Below, piece after piece: positions 24,529 through 34,138 of a stretch of DNA of 64,000 nucleotides. Made by a program: the position numbers and the translations under genes. Numbering within the stretch: the first letter of the stretch is position 1; each line of letters begins with the position of its first letter. Origin of the DNA: Methylobacillus sp. MM3 (GTDB lineage Bacteria; Pseudomonadota; Gammaproteobacteria; Burkholderiales; Methylophilaceae); assembly GCF_001645185.1 (NCBI RefSeq), contig NZ_LXTQ01000050.1, positions 205,233-269,232 of the forward strand. Reading direction: 5' to 3'. The notes under the pieces were generated by a model. The model saw only the letters and a list, made by a program, of their open reading frames with translations, searched no databases and was not told the DNA's origin.

Positions 24529-25380
24529 CTAAGCCGTGCGCTCCGGCTGGCGATCCCCGCCTTCTTCCAGCAGCCTGATCTCCTGTTGCGGAAGCGGGAT
24601 GACGATATTCCTGCTTCTGAAGGCTTCGACGATGGCTTTGTTCACCTCGCCTCTCGCCTCGATGTAATCCGGCACGCCGACCCAAGGCTTGACGGAAATG
24701 GTGATCGAGAATGGCGCAAGGGTGCTGACGGCAACAACCGGGCGCGGGTCTTTCAATGTGCGAGGATGCGCCTGCAGCAACTCGTTGACGACCGCCAGCG
24801 CACGGTCCAGATCGGTGTCGTAGGCGACACTCACCGCGATATCGAGCTGCCGTATCTCGCCGTAATTATGCAATATCTCGCCGACGATCTTGCGGTTGGG
24901 AATCACCAGCTGCGACAGGTCCGGGTGGCTCAACACCGTCGAGAAAAGGCTGATATTCTCGACCCGGCCTTCTTCTCCGACGATGGATATATATTCTCCG
25001 ACGCGGAACGGCTTGGTAAAGATGATCGTCAGCCCCGCCACGATATTGCTGAGCACGCCCTGCATGGCCAGCGCGATGCCCGCCCCGGCGACACCCAGGC
25101 CGGCGATGAGGGGCAGCAGTTCCACCCCGAGATTCTGCAGCGCCATGATCGTGAACAGCGCGAGCACCAGCACCCGCACGATGCGCACTAGCAATTCCCG
25201 CACCGGCGGCTCCAGATGGAAACTGCTGAACCCTCTATCGGCCGCTTTGCCAGCCCAGCGCCCGGCATAAATACCCGCCACGATGATCGCAATCGCAACC
25301 AGCACCTTGGGGCCAAACCGCACCGCCAAGTCGATGGCCTCGCGCTGTACGTGAGTCAAGGTGTCGAGTTGATCGTTCAT
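24529..25380 (-). CDS. Small-conductance mechanosensitive channel (MscS family)
   Basis: 283 residues from ATG 25380 (GAGG 8-9 nt upstream), preferred over ATG 25404. Three membrane helices, the third being the Gly/Ala-packed pore helix AGLGVAGAGIALAMQGVLSN, followed by the beta domain FTKPFRVGEYISIVGEEGRV, VIPNRKIVGEILHNYG and a C-terminal alpha/beta part ending LPQQEIRLLEEGG. Length matches minimal MscS channels, which release solutes on sudden osmotic downshift. Stands alone, convergent with the beta-lactamase-like gene. Confidence 0.93.
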   Translation of the reverse strand: MNDQLDTLTHVQREAIDLAVRFGPKVLVAIAIIVAGIYAGRWAGKAADRGFSSFHLEPPVRELLVRIVRVLVLALFTIMALQNLGVELLPLIAGLGVAGAGIALAMQGVLSNIVAGLTIIFTKPFRVGEYISIVGEEGRVENISLFSTVLSHPDLSQLVIPNRKIVGEILHNYGEIRQLDIAVSVAYDTDLDRALAVVNELLQAHPRTLKDPRPVVAVSTLAPFSITISVKPWVGVPDYIEARGEVNKAIVEAFRSRNIVIPLPQQEIRLLEEGGDRQPERTA

Positions 25381-25508
25381 ACGGATTGCCTCAATGAAAT
25401 TCACTATGAATCAACTTGCAAAAAGTACGTAATATCGGTTCGATTGTACTAGTTTAGCGCCTGGCTTAGAACGCGCTCAGCAACATGCTGTCGACATCTG
25501 GTCTTTGT

Positions 25509-27029
25509 TCAGCCCAATTTGTTATCCGCGATGTGATAGTGCGGATCTTCAAAGGAGCTGACTTCGACCATTTCCTTTGCATTGTTCAGCAACTCCAGGC
25601 AGTCCGGGCTCAGATGGCGCAGGTGCACGCGTTTGCCAAAAACGCTATAGCGCGAGGCAAGGCCGTCGATGGCTTCGATGGCAGAGTGATCCATCACTTT
25701 TGCGCGCCGAAATTCGATCACCACGTCATCCGGATCTTCGCGCGGGGAAAATAGCGCCTGGAACCCAGCGGCCGAAGCGAAAAACAGCGAGCCTTCGAGC
25801 TCGTAAATCTTCCAGCCTTGGTCATCCACCCAGGTTTTCACGCCGATGTGCTTGGCGTGCTCCCAGGCGAACACCAACGCTGAAATGATCACGCCAGCCA
25901 CAACCGCAACCGCCAGATCGGCCACCACGGTAATGCCCGCCACGGCGAGGCCAACCACGATATCGGGCTTGGGCACCTTGCCGAACAGCCGGAAGCTGCC
26001 CCACTCAAATGTTTTTTCGGAAACCACGAACATCACGCCAATCAGCGCCGCCAGCGGGATCTGTTCAATGAGGCTGGAGCCGAACAGGATGAACGACAGC
26101 AGGAACAATGCCATCGCGATGCCCGACAGGCGCTTGGTCGCGCCATTGTTCACGTTGATCATGCTCTGGCCGATCATCGCGCAGCCGCCCATGCCGCCAA
26201 AAAAGCCGGTCACGACGTTGGCCGCGCCCTGCGCCATCGACTCGCGATTCGGCTGGCCGCGCGTGTCGGTCATGGTGTCGATCAGGTTAAGCGTCAGCAG
26301 CGATTCAATCAGGCCGATGGCCGCAAGAATGACCGCGTAAGGGAAAATGATCTTCAGCGTTTCCAAATTCAGCGGCACATCCGGCAAATGGAAGCTCGGC
26401 AGACCGCCGGCGATGGAGCCGAGATCGCCCACCGTTTTGGTTTCGATCCCCATCCCCACCGCCAGCAGCGAAGTCGCGAGTATGCCCACCAGCGTCGCCG
26501 GCACAGCCTTGGTCAATTTTGGCAGCAGGTAGATGATCGCCATGGTCAGCGCGATCAGCCCCAGCATGGTGTAAAGCGGCGCGCCTTGCATCCACTGCTG
26601 CGTGCCGTCCACACCGGTAGTTTTGAAATGTCCGAATTGCGCCAGGAAAATCACAATCGCCAGCCCGTTCACAAAACCCAGCATCACCGGATGCGGCACC
26701 ATGCGAATGAACTTGCCCAACTTGGCCGCCGCAAACAGTAATTGGAGAACGCCCATCAGCACCACGGTCGCGAACAGATATTCCACGCCATGCTGCACCA
26801 CCAGCGCCACCATCACCACCGCCAATGCACCCGTCGCGCCCGACACCATGCCGGGTCGGCCGCCGAAAGCCGAAGTAATCAGCGCCACGATAAACGCCGC
26901 ATACAGCCCGGTCAACGGCGAAACATGCGCCACCAGCGCAAACGCTATCGCCTCCGGCACCATCGCCAGCGCCACGGTCAGGCCGCTCAATAAATTGGTC
27001 TTGATTTCCTGCGGGTTAAGGGCAGTCAA
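25509..27029 (-). CDS. SulP-family anion transporter with STAS domain
   Basis: 506 residues. About eleven to twelve hydrophobic helices (starting LLSGLTVALAMVPEAIAFAL), with the family pattern GLYAAFIVALITSAFGGRPG and NRESMAQGAANVVTGFFGGM followed by GCAMIGQSMINVNNGATKRL. A C-terminal STAS domain occupies about 410-495 (DDVVIEFRRAKVMDHSAIEA). SulP proteins carry sulfate or bicarbonate, with Na+ or H+. In an autotroph a BicA-like bicarbonate role is attractive, but the sequence alone does not decide between anions. Confidence 0.9.
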   Translation of the reverse strand: MTALNPQEIKTNLLSGLTVALAMVPEAIAFALVAHVSPLTGLYAAFIVALITSAFGGRPGMVSGATGALAVVMVALVVQHGVEYLFATVVLMGVLQLLFAAAKLGKFIRMVPHPVMLGFVNGLAIVIFLAQFGHFKTTGVDGTQQWMQGAPLYTMLGLIALTMAIIYLLPKLTKAVPATLVGILATSLLAVGMGIETKTVGDLGSIAGGLPSFHLPDVPLNLETLKIIFPYAVILAAIGLIESLLTLNLIDTMTDTRGQPNRESMAQGAANVVTGFFGGMGGCAMIGQSMINVNNGATKRLSGIAMALFLLSFILFGSSLIEQIPLAALIGVMFVVSEKTFEWGSFRLFGKVPKPDIVVGLAVAGITVVADLAVAVVAGVIISALVFAWEHAKHIGVKTWVDDQGWKIYELEGSLFFASAAGFQALFSPREDPDDVVIEFRRAKVMDHSAIEAIDGLASRYSVFGKRVHLRHLSPDCLELLNNAKEMVEVSSFEDPHYHIADNKLG

Positions 27030-27519
27030 TGTGCTTCTCCTTCAGAACAAAACAGCTCCACACCAGAAAAACGGTGAGGAGTTACAGCAAATGGAATGAA
27101 ATAGTCGTCCGGTCAAAATCACGGACAAAAACGGCAAATCTCGGGAAGGGGAATGCAGAGTTACATTGGTATGGCCGGGGGTTGTCTGGAAACTAAGCGA
27201 GACGACATTATCCTTCAAAACAGACACCTGCGTCGAGCATGCATCCCCCCTTTCCGGCCCCATACCCCATGCAGGAGAAGGTTCGCTTGCCGGGGGAAAA
27301 GGCCGCCAGGCAACACAATCTCGCCTTCTTCGGCAATGCTTTAATCAATCCGGGTCTGATTGTATGAATTCCTTTAAGCTTTATGAGCTCCGCACAGTTG
27401 ATTCCGCCCAGGCCCCTCGCCTTCACTCAGAAGAGCGTTCGACAGGCTTGTCGTGAGCACTGTCGAACGACTCACCACGGACGGAGCCAACCAAGTTACC
27501 GTTCGTCAGCTTCCCTAGA
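27030..27519. other. Long intergenic region with a REP-like hairpin
   Basis: About 490 bp with no supported gene. It contains an inverted repeat with perfect 10-bp arms, CGTTCGACAG (27436-27445) and CTGTCGAACG (27460-27469), followed by a related GACTCACCACGGACGG; this type of repeat is common between betaproteobacterial genes. Confidence 0.6.
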
Positions 27520-27566
27520 TTGACAGTCTAGTCTGCGACTTCGTCTAATAGACCAACCGTTCTATT
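27520..27566 (+). promoter_or_regulatory. Sigma-70 promoter with overlapping TetR-type operator
   Basis: TTGACA (27520-27525), 18 bp, then TCTAAT (27544-27549). An inverted repeat AATAGA-N8-TCTATT (27547-27566) overlaps the -10 box and lies 10 bp before the TetR start codon, the usual place for an autorepressor site. Confidence 0.65.
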
Positions 27567-27576
27567 GGAGCCGTAC

Positions 27577-28161
27577 ATGAAACCCTCCCCCACCCGCGAA
27601 GCCTTGCTCGAAGCTGCCTGCGTGCTGTTTTACCAGCGCGGAATTCATGCCACCAGCGTGGATGCGATTCTGGAAAAGGCTGGCGTGGCGCGGCAAAGCC
27701 TGTATTTGCATTTCACTTCCAAGGACGGACTGATCGCGGAATTTCTCAAAGTGCGGGACGAGCGCTGGCGCGGAGCGATGCAGCGGTACATCGCAACAGC
27801 CGGAGAGCCGGACCAAAAGCTGCTGGCGATTTTCGATTTTCTTGCGTCATGGTTCGCCGAACCGGATTTTCACGGATGCGCCTTCATCAATACCGCCGTC
27901 GAATACGCCGACCCGCAGCATCCGTTTCACCAGCTCTCCGCCGAGCACAAAGCGCGCGTTCGCGCAGACGTCCTCGCTCTTTGTCTGGAGGCCGGCTTGA
28001 GCGAAGCGGAAGCCGTCGCGGGTCAACTGGCACTGCTGATGGAAGGAGCGACAGTCACCGAGCAGGTTACGCGAGGCAGCCAGGCCGCACGCCAAGCCCG
28101 GCAAATCGCAGAAATTCTAATCTATCGTTCAAAAGGGGAAACCGATGCATGCGTTAATTGA
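27577..28161 (+). CDS. TetR-family transcriptional repressor
   Basis: 194 residues from ATG 27577 (GGAG upstream). N-terminal helix-turn-helix TREALLEAACVLFYQRGIHA, TSVDAILEKAGVARQSLYLH; C-terminal helical ligand domain with FASWFAEPDFHGCAF-like order (ASWFAEPDFHGCAFINTAVE) and QLALLMEGATVTEQVTRGS, resembling the YxaF/LmrA group. The HPP gene starts 17 bp before its stop, so the regulator leads an operon HPP-EamA-VOC. The palindrome over its own promoter points to autoregulation. Confidence 0.9.
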   Translation: MKPSPTREALLEAACVLFYQRGIHATSVDAILEKAGVARQSLYLHFTSKDGLIAEFLKVRDERWRGAMQRYIATAGEPDQKLLAIFDFLASWFAEPDFHGCAFINTAVEYADPQHPFHQLSAEHKARVRADVLALCLEAGLSEAEAVAGQLALLMEGATVTEQVTRGSQAARQARQIAEILIYRSKGETDACVN

Positions 28162-28654
28162 AAAATTTCGCGGAGACAACGCCGCACTGCCCGCCAAGGC
28201 ATCCAGCCGAGCCATTCTGCTTGCCTGGCTGGGCGGCTTCATTGCCATTGCGGTGATCGCCGGGCTGTTCGAAAGCACGGCCTGGCCGCTGGTGCTGGGC
28301 TCGTTCGGCGCGAGTTGCGTGCTCGTTTTCGGGTTCCCCGACGTGCCGTTCTCGCAGCCGCGCAATGTCGTAGTTGGCCATTTTCTCAGTTCGCTTTCCG
28401 GCCTGGTATTCCTCAGTTTGTTCGGTCCGCATTGGTGGAGCGTGGCGCTGGCCGTGGGAACCGCGATTGCGCTGATGATGATGACCCGCACCGTGCACCC
28501 GCCTGCCGGTTCCAATCCCGTCATCATTTACTTGTTGCAGCCGGGCTGGGGATTCCTGCTGATGCCGACATTGCTGGGTGCAGTGGTGCTGCTCCTGGTG
28601 ACGCTGATTTACAACAATGCGGCGCATGAAGGACGCTATCCGAAGTATTGGTAG
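28145..28654 (+). CDS. HPP-family integral membrane protein
   Basis: 169 residues with four membrane helices. The family name motif is present in MTRTVHPPAGSNPVIIYLLQ, preceded by LVLGSFGASCVLVFGFPDVP and QPRNVVVGHFLSSLSGLVFL. HPP proteins of plants carry nitrite across plastid membranes; bacterial members are less studied. It overlaps the end of the TetR gene and is presumably repressed by it. Confidence 0.88.
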   Translation: MHALIEKFRGDNAALPAKASSRAILLAWLGGFIAIAVIAGLFESTAWPLVLGSFGASCVLVFGFPDVPFSQPRNVVVGHFLSSLSGLVFLSLFGPHWWSVALAVGTAIALMMMTRTVHPPAGSNPVIIYLLQPGWGFLLMPTLLGAVVLLLVTLIYNNAAHEGRYPKYW

Positions 28655-28763
28655 GCACTAAAACCCTGGCGATTTCGTTCGCCTTGTCCTACAGTTAGCC
28701 ATGACTTCGCCCGTTAGCGCGTTGCGAGAGCGGGCCGCCACCTCCTGCAAACAAGGACACGTC

Positions 28764-29195
28764 ATGGCTACTACCAGCTGGTTCTACTGGGCGCTGCTAT
28801 CCGCCGTATTCGCGGCGCTGACGGCGATTTTCGCCAAGATCGGCATCCAGAATGTTGATTCCGACCTGGCGACGCTGATACGCACCGCCTTCATTATCGT
28901 GATCCTGGCGGGCTTCGTCTGGTTCGCGGGCAAGTGGAGCAATCCTTTGGCGCTTTCGGCCAAAACCTGGCTGTTTCTCGGCCTTTCCGCGGTGGCGACC
29001 GGGGCTTCGTGGGTATGCTACTTCCGGGCGCTCAAACTGGGCGATGCCTCCAAGGTAGCACCCGTGGATAAACTGAGCCTCGTGCTGGTCGCCGTGTTCG
29101 CCTTTGCGTTTCTGGGCGAGCAACTTACCTTGAAAGATTGGGCAGGCATCGCGCTGGTTGCTTCCGGCGTGCTGCTGCTCGCCATCAAAGGTTGA
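28764..29195 (+). CDS. Single-domain EamA-family membrane protein
   Basis: 143 residues from ATG 28764 (AAGGA 6 nt upstream). Five hydrophobic helices make one EamA unit, half the size of usual ten-helix drug/metabolite exporters: WFYWALLSAVFAALTAIFAK, VATGASWVCYFRALKLGDAS and VAPVDKLSLVLVAVFAFAFL. Probably works as a dimer. It follows the HPP gene by 109 bp and precedes a VOC gene with which it nearly overlaps. Substrate unknown. Confidence 0.85.
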   Translation: MATTSWFYWALLSAVFAALTAIFAKIGIQNVDSDLATLIRTAFIIVILAGFVWFAGKWSNPLALSAKTWLFLGLSAVATGASWVCYFRALKLGDASKVAPVDKLSLVLVAVFAFAFLGEQLTLKDWAGIALVASGVLLLAIKG

Positions 29196-29624
29196 ATGAT
29201 CATGAAACCTCGTATTACCGTCATCACGCTGGGCGTGGACCATCTGGAAAAATCCGTGGCTTTCTATCGCGACGGGCTGGGCTTGCCGACCGAAGGCATC
29301 ATCGGCCGGGAATTCGAGCATGGCGCGGTGGCGTTTTTCGATCTGCAATCCGGAATCAAGCTGGCGCTCTGGGCGCGCGATAATCTGGCATACGACAGCG
29401 GCCTGGCGAAGACGCCGCCCAGCCCGACCGAACTCTCGCTCGGCCATAATGTTGCCAGCAAAGCGGAAGTCGATGACGTCATGGCGCAAGCTGAACGCGC
29501 AGGCGCCACCATCGTCAAGCCTGCGGGCGATACCTTCTGGGGAGGATATGCGGGTTATTTCCAGGATCCGGACGGGCATTTGTGGGAAATCGTCTGGAAT
29601 CCACAATTCGCTATCGAGCCATAA
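29196..29624 (+). CDS. VOC-superfamily (glyoxalase/bleomycin-resistance-like) protein
   Basis: 142 residues (ATG 29196, or 29202 two codons on). A classical single VOC protein: ITVITLGVDHLEKSVAFYRD, GAVAFFDLQSGIKLALWARD and a C-terminal YFQDPDGHLWEIVWNPQF with the conserved metal-binding Glu. The start codon follows directly on the EamA stop, so the two are cotranslated. Substrate unknown; such proteins often detoxify or modify small molecules. Confidence 0.85.
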   Translation: MIMKPRITVITLGVDHLEKSVAFYRDGLGLPTEGIIGREFEHGAVAFFDLQSGIKLALWARDNLAYDSGLAKTPPSPTELSLGHNVASKAEVDDVMAQAERAGATIVKPAGDTFWGGYAGYFQDPDGHLWEIVWNPQFAIEP

Positions 29625-29702
29625 CCGGCGCGCGGGTTACTATTGCAGGATATGCAAGCCGTCGGTAAAAGACAGGCTGCACGAGCGATACCGGAGAACG
29701 AA

Positions 29703-32700
29703 ATGAATAAAAAACTTCGCACAATCCTGAGCGGCAGGCGATTCAAAATTGCGGCCGGACTGATCCTTGGCCTGACGGCCGCGTATTTCCTGCTCGGTTA
29801 TTTTGCCGTCAATCCCATCGCCAAGCGCATGCTGCCGTGGGTGGCCGAGCACAAGCTGGCGAGCCGCATGACGATGGATCAGGTGAAATTCGATCCGCTG
29901 CGCCTCATCTTGACGGTAGACAATCTGCGCCTCAGCCAACCGGGTGGAAATGCGCTGGCAGGTCTTGAGCATCTGCATGTCGATCTTGAATCGGATGGGC
30001 TCTTCCGCCGCGCCTGGCATCTGAAAGATATCCGCCTTGCCGCGCCTTACGGTCATCTGGATATCGGCCCGGACGGCAAGCTCAACTGGGCCGATCTGCT
30101 CGCCAAGCTGAACGAGGATAAAGAGCCGGACGACGACAGGATTCCGCGCGTACTGATCGATCATCTGCTGATCGAACGCGGCAATCTGGAATATACCGAG
30201 CGCAATCGCCCCACCCCTTTCAAGGCCGAACTGACGCCGCTAGCGTTGGAATTGGATGGATTTTCTACATTGCCGCAGGATCGCGGCGATTACCTGATTG
30301 CTGCCCGTATGCCCGATCAGGGAGCCACGCTGCGCTGGAAAGGGACTTTCGGGGCGAATCCGCTGGTTTCCGTCGGTGCGGTGGACATCCAGGGCTTGAA
30401 GCTCGCAAAACTGATGGAAGTGGTACGCCGCGAGACGCTGCCGATCACATTCACCGAAGGCGCCATGGGCACGCGCTTCAATTACCGCTTTGCGATGGTG
30501 GACGGTAAAGCGGAGCCATACCCGCAAGCGAAGCTGAGCGACATCGCAGTCGAGATCGCACATCTGGCGGGAAAGCTGGGCACAGAAAACAACATGACGT
30601 TGGCAGAGGCAACGGCAACATTACCCGGCCTCGATCTGGCGTTGAATAAAGGCGAGCACATCCATGTGCAAGGGCTGAATGCAGCCGTCAAGCAACTGGC
30701 GCTGACAAACAATAGCGGGCACTTACTCAAGCTCGATCAGGCCGCAGTCAACGGTCTCGAATACAACCTCGCGCTCAATCAGCTCAACATTGCCGAGATT
30801 CTGCTGAAGCAAGGCGAGATCAACGCCACGCGCGCCAAAGACGGCAGCATCGATTGGCAGCATCTCGTGCCGTCCGGGCCGGAAGAAGCGGTTGCCGCAA
30901 CGGAAGCGCCGCAGACTGAGGTGCAACCTTTCCGGTTTGCCATTGCCAACGTGCAACTGCAAGGCTGGAAAGCGGCCTATGAGGACCAGACGTTCGTGCA
31001 TCCGCTGCGTGCGGAAATTCAGGATATCAACATTGGCCTCAATGTGCAGGAAGCGGAAAACGGCATCGCCGTCGCCGCACTCAATTCCGAATTGGCATCG
31101 CTGACGCTGCGTTCCGCGCTTTATCCGCAGCCGGTCGCGAGCCTGGCAAAAATCAGCCTCAAGGATGGAGCGGTAAGCCTGAAGGACAGCACGGTCAAAT
31201 TACCCGGCATCCAGCTTTCCGGGATGCAAACCCAGGTGATGGTGGATGCGAAGAAAAACATCAACTGGCTCGCCGTGCTGGAGTCGGTGCCGCTGGCGGC
31301 TGCCAAAGCACCCGCCGAGAAAAACACGGCCCCGGGCTGGAAGGTCAACCTCGATACCTTGTCGTTGGACAACTCCACCGTGCATATCGAGGATAAAAGC
31401 ACCGGCGCCGCGGTGGCGCTGGACGTGCAGGGCGCCATGCTGGAGGTGCGCGATGCATCGCTGGATTTCGCCAGGCCGGTGTCGGTCAAGGCCAGCTTTC
31501 AACTCAAGCAGGGCGGAAGGTTCGAGGCGGCCGGCAAGATGGCCCTGGCGCCGATCAAGGGCGATTTGCAGGTCAAGCTGAGCGGGTTGCCGCTCAAGCC
31601 TTTTTCACCCTACCTTTCCCGCTACACCTTGCTCAAACTCACGGGCGGCCAGGCCGGCCTGCGCGGCAAGCTGTCGCTCAAATCCGAAAAGGGCCTGAGC
31701 GGCCGTTTTGCGGGCGGCTTCAACATCGACCAACTTGCGATCAACGAAGAAGTCGACGACCGGCTGTTCCTGGGCTGGCAATCGGTTTCCAGTGACTCGT
31801 TGCGGCTTTCCCTCGCGCCCGACAAGCTGCACATGGACGAACTGCGCGTCGTGCATCCCGTCGGCAAGATCATCATCTTTGAGGACAAGACGATGAACGT
31901 GCAGCGCATCATGCGTCCACAACCGGCAGCAGAGACTCCTGCCCGCGCCGCCCCGGCGAAGGATCCGAACGCACCGGAAAAATTCCCGGTGACAGTGGAC
32001 CGCGTCAGCGTGGACAACGGCGACCTCGAATTCGCCGACCTGTCGCTCGTCCCGCAGTTCGGCACGCACATGCATACGCTGGGCGGCGTGATCAATGGAC
32101 TTTCCACCGACGCCGCCAGCACGGCGCAAGTCGAGCTCGACGGCAAGGTGGACGAATACGGCTCGGCGCGCATTCGCGGCTCTATCCAGCCTTTCCGCGC
32201 CACCGACTTCACGGACTTGACCCTGGCTTTCCGTAACCTGGAAATGAACCGGCTGACGCCGTATTCGGGCAAGTTCGCCGGACGCAAGATCGATTCCGGC
32301 AAGCTCTCGGTCGATCTCGAATACAAGATCAAGAATCGCCAGCTCACCGGCGAGAACAAATTCGTCATCAACACACTGAAGCTCGGCGAGCGCGTGGAAA
32401 GCCCGGATGCCGTCGACCTGCCGCTCGACCTCGCGATTGCATTGCTGGAAGACAGCAACGGCGTCATTGATCTCGATTTGCCTATCTCCGGCAGCTTGGA
32501 CGACCCGCAATTCAGCTACGGCAAAATCGTCTGGAAAGCCATCGTCAACGTCATCGGCAAGATCGCCACGGCGCCTTTCCGCGCCTTGGGCAAGCTCTTG
32601 GGCATCAGCTCGGAAAAACTGGAAGCCATCGCCTTCGACCCCGGCAGCGCCACGCTCGCCCCGCCGGAGCAGGAAAAGCTCAAGGCCATCGCCGAGGCCA

Positions 32701-33209
32701 TGAGCAAACGCCCGGCGCTGGCATTGCGCATCGCTCCGGCCTTCGACGCCGCCGCCGACAAGGCCGCCTTGCAGGAAGCCGCGACCCGCCGCGACGTGCT
32801 CAAGGAAATGGGCCTGACACTCAAGGAAGGCGAACAGCCCGGCCCGCTGGACCTCAACAACGTCAAGGTGCAAACCGCCGTGGAAAACCTGCTCAAGGAT
32901 AGCAAGGGCGAAAAGCGCAACCTCAAGGCGCTGGACGCGGTGCGGGATTACTTCAAGAAACCCAAGCCGGAAGATATTCCGAAATACGAAACCATGCTGC
33001 AGCAGCTCAAGGCCACCGCCAATATCACCGATGCCGATCTGGCCGCGCTCGCCAAGGCACGGGCATCGGCCATTCAGGGCTATTTGATCGACAAGGCCGG
33101 GCTGGATGCCCGGCGCGTAAGCGCGCAGGAGCCCGAAAAAACCACCGGCGACGGCAAGACGGTTCCGGCAAAAATGGAACTGGGCGTCGCCAAGGGCGGA
33201 ACCTCGTAG
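29703..33209 (+). CDS. Very large DUF748/AsmA-like envelope protein
   Basis: 1168 residues from ATG 29703 (GGAGA upstream). One N-terminal membrane anchor (FKIAAGLILGLTAAYFLLGY), then a long periplasmic part made of repeating beta strands typical of DUF748/AsmA-like bridge proteins: YGHLDIGPDGKLNWADLLAK, IRGSIQPFRATDFTDLTLAF and NRLTPYSGKFAGRKIDSGKL. The C-terminal 200 residues (AIAFDPGSATLAPPEQEKLK, RASAIQGYLIDKAGLDARRV) resemble an OmpA-like segment. Proteins of this class are thought to pass lipids between inner and outer membranes. The stop codon lies inside a REP-like repeat. Confidence 0.85.
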   Translation: MNKKLRTILSGRRFKIAAGLILGLTAAYFLLGYFAVNPIAKRMLPWVAEHKLASRMTMDQVKFDPLRLILTVDNLRLSQPGGNALAGLEHLHVDLESDGLFRRAWHLKDIRLAAPYGHLDIGPDGKLNWADLLAKLNEDKEPDDDRIPRVLIDHLLIERGNLEYTERNRPTPFKAELTPLALELDGFSTLPQDRGDYLIAARMPDQGATLRWKGTFGANPLVSVGAVDIQGLKLAKLMEVVRRETLPITFTEGAMGTRFNYRFAMVDGKAEPYPQAKLSDIAVEIAHLAGKLGTENNMTLAEATATLPGLDLALNKGEHIHVQGLNAAVKQLALTNNSGHLLKLDQAAVNGLEYNLALNQLNIAEILLKQGEINATRAKDGSIDWQHLVPSGPEEAVAATEAPQTEVQPFRFAIANVQLQGWKAAYEDQTFVHPLRAEIQDINIGLNVQEAENGIAVAALNSELASLTLRSALYPQPVASLAKISLKDGAVSLKDSTVKLPGIQLSGMQTQVMVDAKKNINWLAVLESVPLAAAKAPAEKNTAPGWKVNLDTLSLDNSTVHIEDKSTGAAVALDVQGAMLEVRDASLDFARPVSVKASFQLKQGGRFEAAGKMALAPIKGDLQVKLSGLPLKPFSPYLSRYTLLKLTGGQAGLRGKLSLKSEKGLSGRFAGGFNIDQLAINEEVDDRLFLGWQSVSSDSLRLSLAPDKLHMDELRVVHPVGKIIIFEDKTMNVQRIMRPQPAAETPARAAPAKDPNAPEKFPVTVDRVSVDNGDLEFADLSLVPQFGTHMHTLGGVINGLSTDAASTAQVELDGKVDEYGSARIRGSIQPFRATDFTDLTLAFRNLEMNRLTPYSGKFAGRKIDSGKLSVDLEYKIKNRQLTGENKFVINTLKLGERVESPDAVDLPLDLAIALLEDSNGVIDLDLPISGSLDDPQFSYGKIVWKAIVNVIGKIATAPFRALGKLLGISSEKLEAIAFDPGSATLAPPEQEKLKAIAEAMSKRPALALRIAPAFDAAADKAALQEAATRRDVLKEMGLTLKEGEQPGPLDLNNVKVQTAVENLLKDSKGEKRNLKALDAVRDYFKKPKPEDIPKYETMLQQLKATANITDADLAALAKARASAIQGYLIDKAGLDARRVSAQEPEKTTGDGKTVPAKMELGVAKGGTS

Positions 33210-33232
33210 CGCAGCGGGGATGCCTGCGCTAC
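33206..33232. repeat. REP-like element at the end of the DUF748 gene
   Basis: GTAGCGCAG ... CTGCGCTAC with a 9-bp inner spacer; same family as 23028-23101 and 46118-46142. The TAG inside it is the stop codon of the preceding gene. Confidence 0.7.
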
Positions 33233-33338
33233 CAGCTGACGAAGAACACTATTCCTGGCAAACGGATGAACTGAATTCCCAAAATGGCATCCATTCGATA
33301 AAGCTGCACTCCTGTTTTCATTCACTTGCGAGGTTCCC

Positions 33339-33674
33339 ATGGTCGCTTGGCTTCCGGCATTCAAAACCATACTTCCCTACGTCACGCAGATCGTCACGCT
33401 GGCCGTGCCGGCCTTCACCACAAAAAGCGATGCCGGCGCATCGCAGGAAGTCGTCAGCAAACAGATTGCGGAACTGCAGGATGCCGCGACCCGCAACACC
33501 GAAGCCGTCAAGGTGCTCGCATCGCAGTTGCAGAAGGCAATTGCCGATATCGAAACGGGCGCCGCGCGCATCGAAAAGGAACTCCAGAAAACCCGTCAAT
33601 TGTGTTTGGTGGCGATCACGGTTTCGGGCATCGCCATTTTGCTCGGGATAGCAGCACTGGTCGCAGGCAATTGA
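33339..33674 (+). CDS. Small coiled-coil, tail-anchored membrane protein of unknown function
   Basis: 111 residues, ATG 33339. An N-terminal amphipathic segment (LPAFKTILPYVTQIVTLAVP), a coiled coil rich in Ala, Gln and Glu (KQIAELQDAATRNTEAVKVL then LQKAIADIETGAARIEKEL) and a C-terminal membrane helix (CLVAITVSGIAILLGIAALV). No known domain. Its GC content and codon use agree with neighbours, and the start lies just after TTGCGAGGTTCCC, a weak ribosome site. Small proteins of this form often tether or organise membrane complexes; this is not evidence of function. Confidence 0.65.
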   Translation: MVAWLPAFKTILPYVTQIVTLAVPAFTTKSDAGASQEVVSKQIAELQDAATRNTEAVKVLASQLQKAIADIETGAARIEKELQKTRQLCLVAITVSGIAILLGIAALVAGN

Positions 33675-33711
33675 CCGGTCATTCGAATCCATTCGCTTGG
33701 AAGGAGACAGC

Positions 33712-34119
33712 ATGGCGACGCAAATTTTCGTCAATCTACCCGTGAAAGACCTGCAACGATCCGTAGCGTTTTTCACGGCATTGGGCTATGACTTCGACCT
33801 GAACTTCACCGATGAAAATGCCACTTGCATGATCGTCGGCGAGAACATTTTCGTCATGCTGCTGGTCGAGCCTTTTTTCCAGACCTTCATCAAAAAGGAA
33901 ATCTGCGACGCGCGCAAAAGTACCGAGGTGCTCGTCTGCCTCTCGTGCGAGAGCCGCGCCAAGGTGGATGAACTGGTCGCCAAGGCTATTGCGGCCGGCG
34001 GCACGATACCGCGCGAAACGCAGGACCTCGGCTTCATGTACAACTGCGCCTTCGAAGATCTGGATGGGCATATCTGGGAGCTGGTTTACATGGAACCCAC
34101 CGCTGTAGGCCAGGGCTGA
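33712..34119 (+). CDS. VOC-superfamily protein (glyoxalase-like, YaeR/PhnB-like)
   Basis: 135 residues from ATG 33712 with AAGGAGA upstream. VOC signature parts: IFVNLPVKDLQRSVAFFTAL, NIFVMLLVEPFFQTFIKKEI and YNCAFEDLDGHIWELVYMEP. This subfamily (short, with GYxFxxxFT) is frequent in bacteria and annotated as glyoxalase or extradiol dioxygenase-like; substrate unknown. Stands alone, convergent with the LysR gene. Confidence 0.85.
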   Translation: MATQIFVNLPVKDLQRSVAFFTALGYDFDLNFTDENATCMIVGENIFVMLLVEPFFQTFIKKEICDARKSTEVLVCLSCESRAKVDELVAKAIAAGGTIPRETQDLGFMYNCAFEDLDGHIWELVYMEPTAVGQG

Positions 34120-34138
34120 CGGCAAGCCCGGCCATCCG

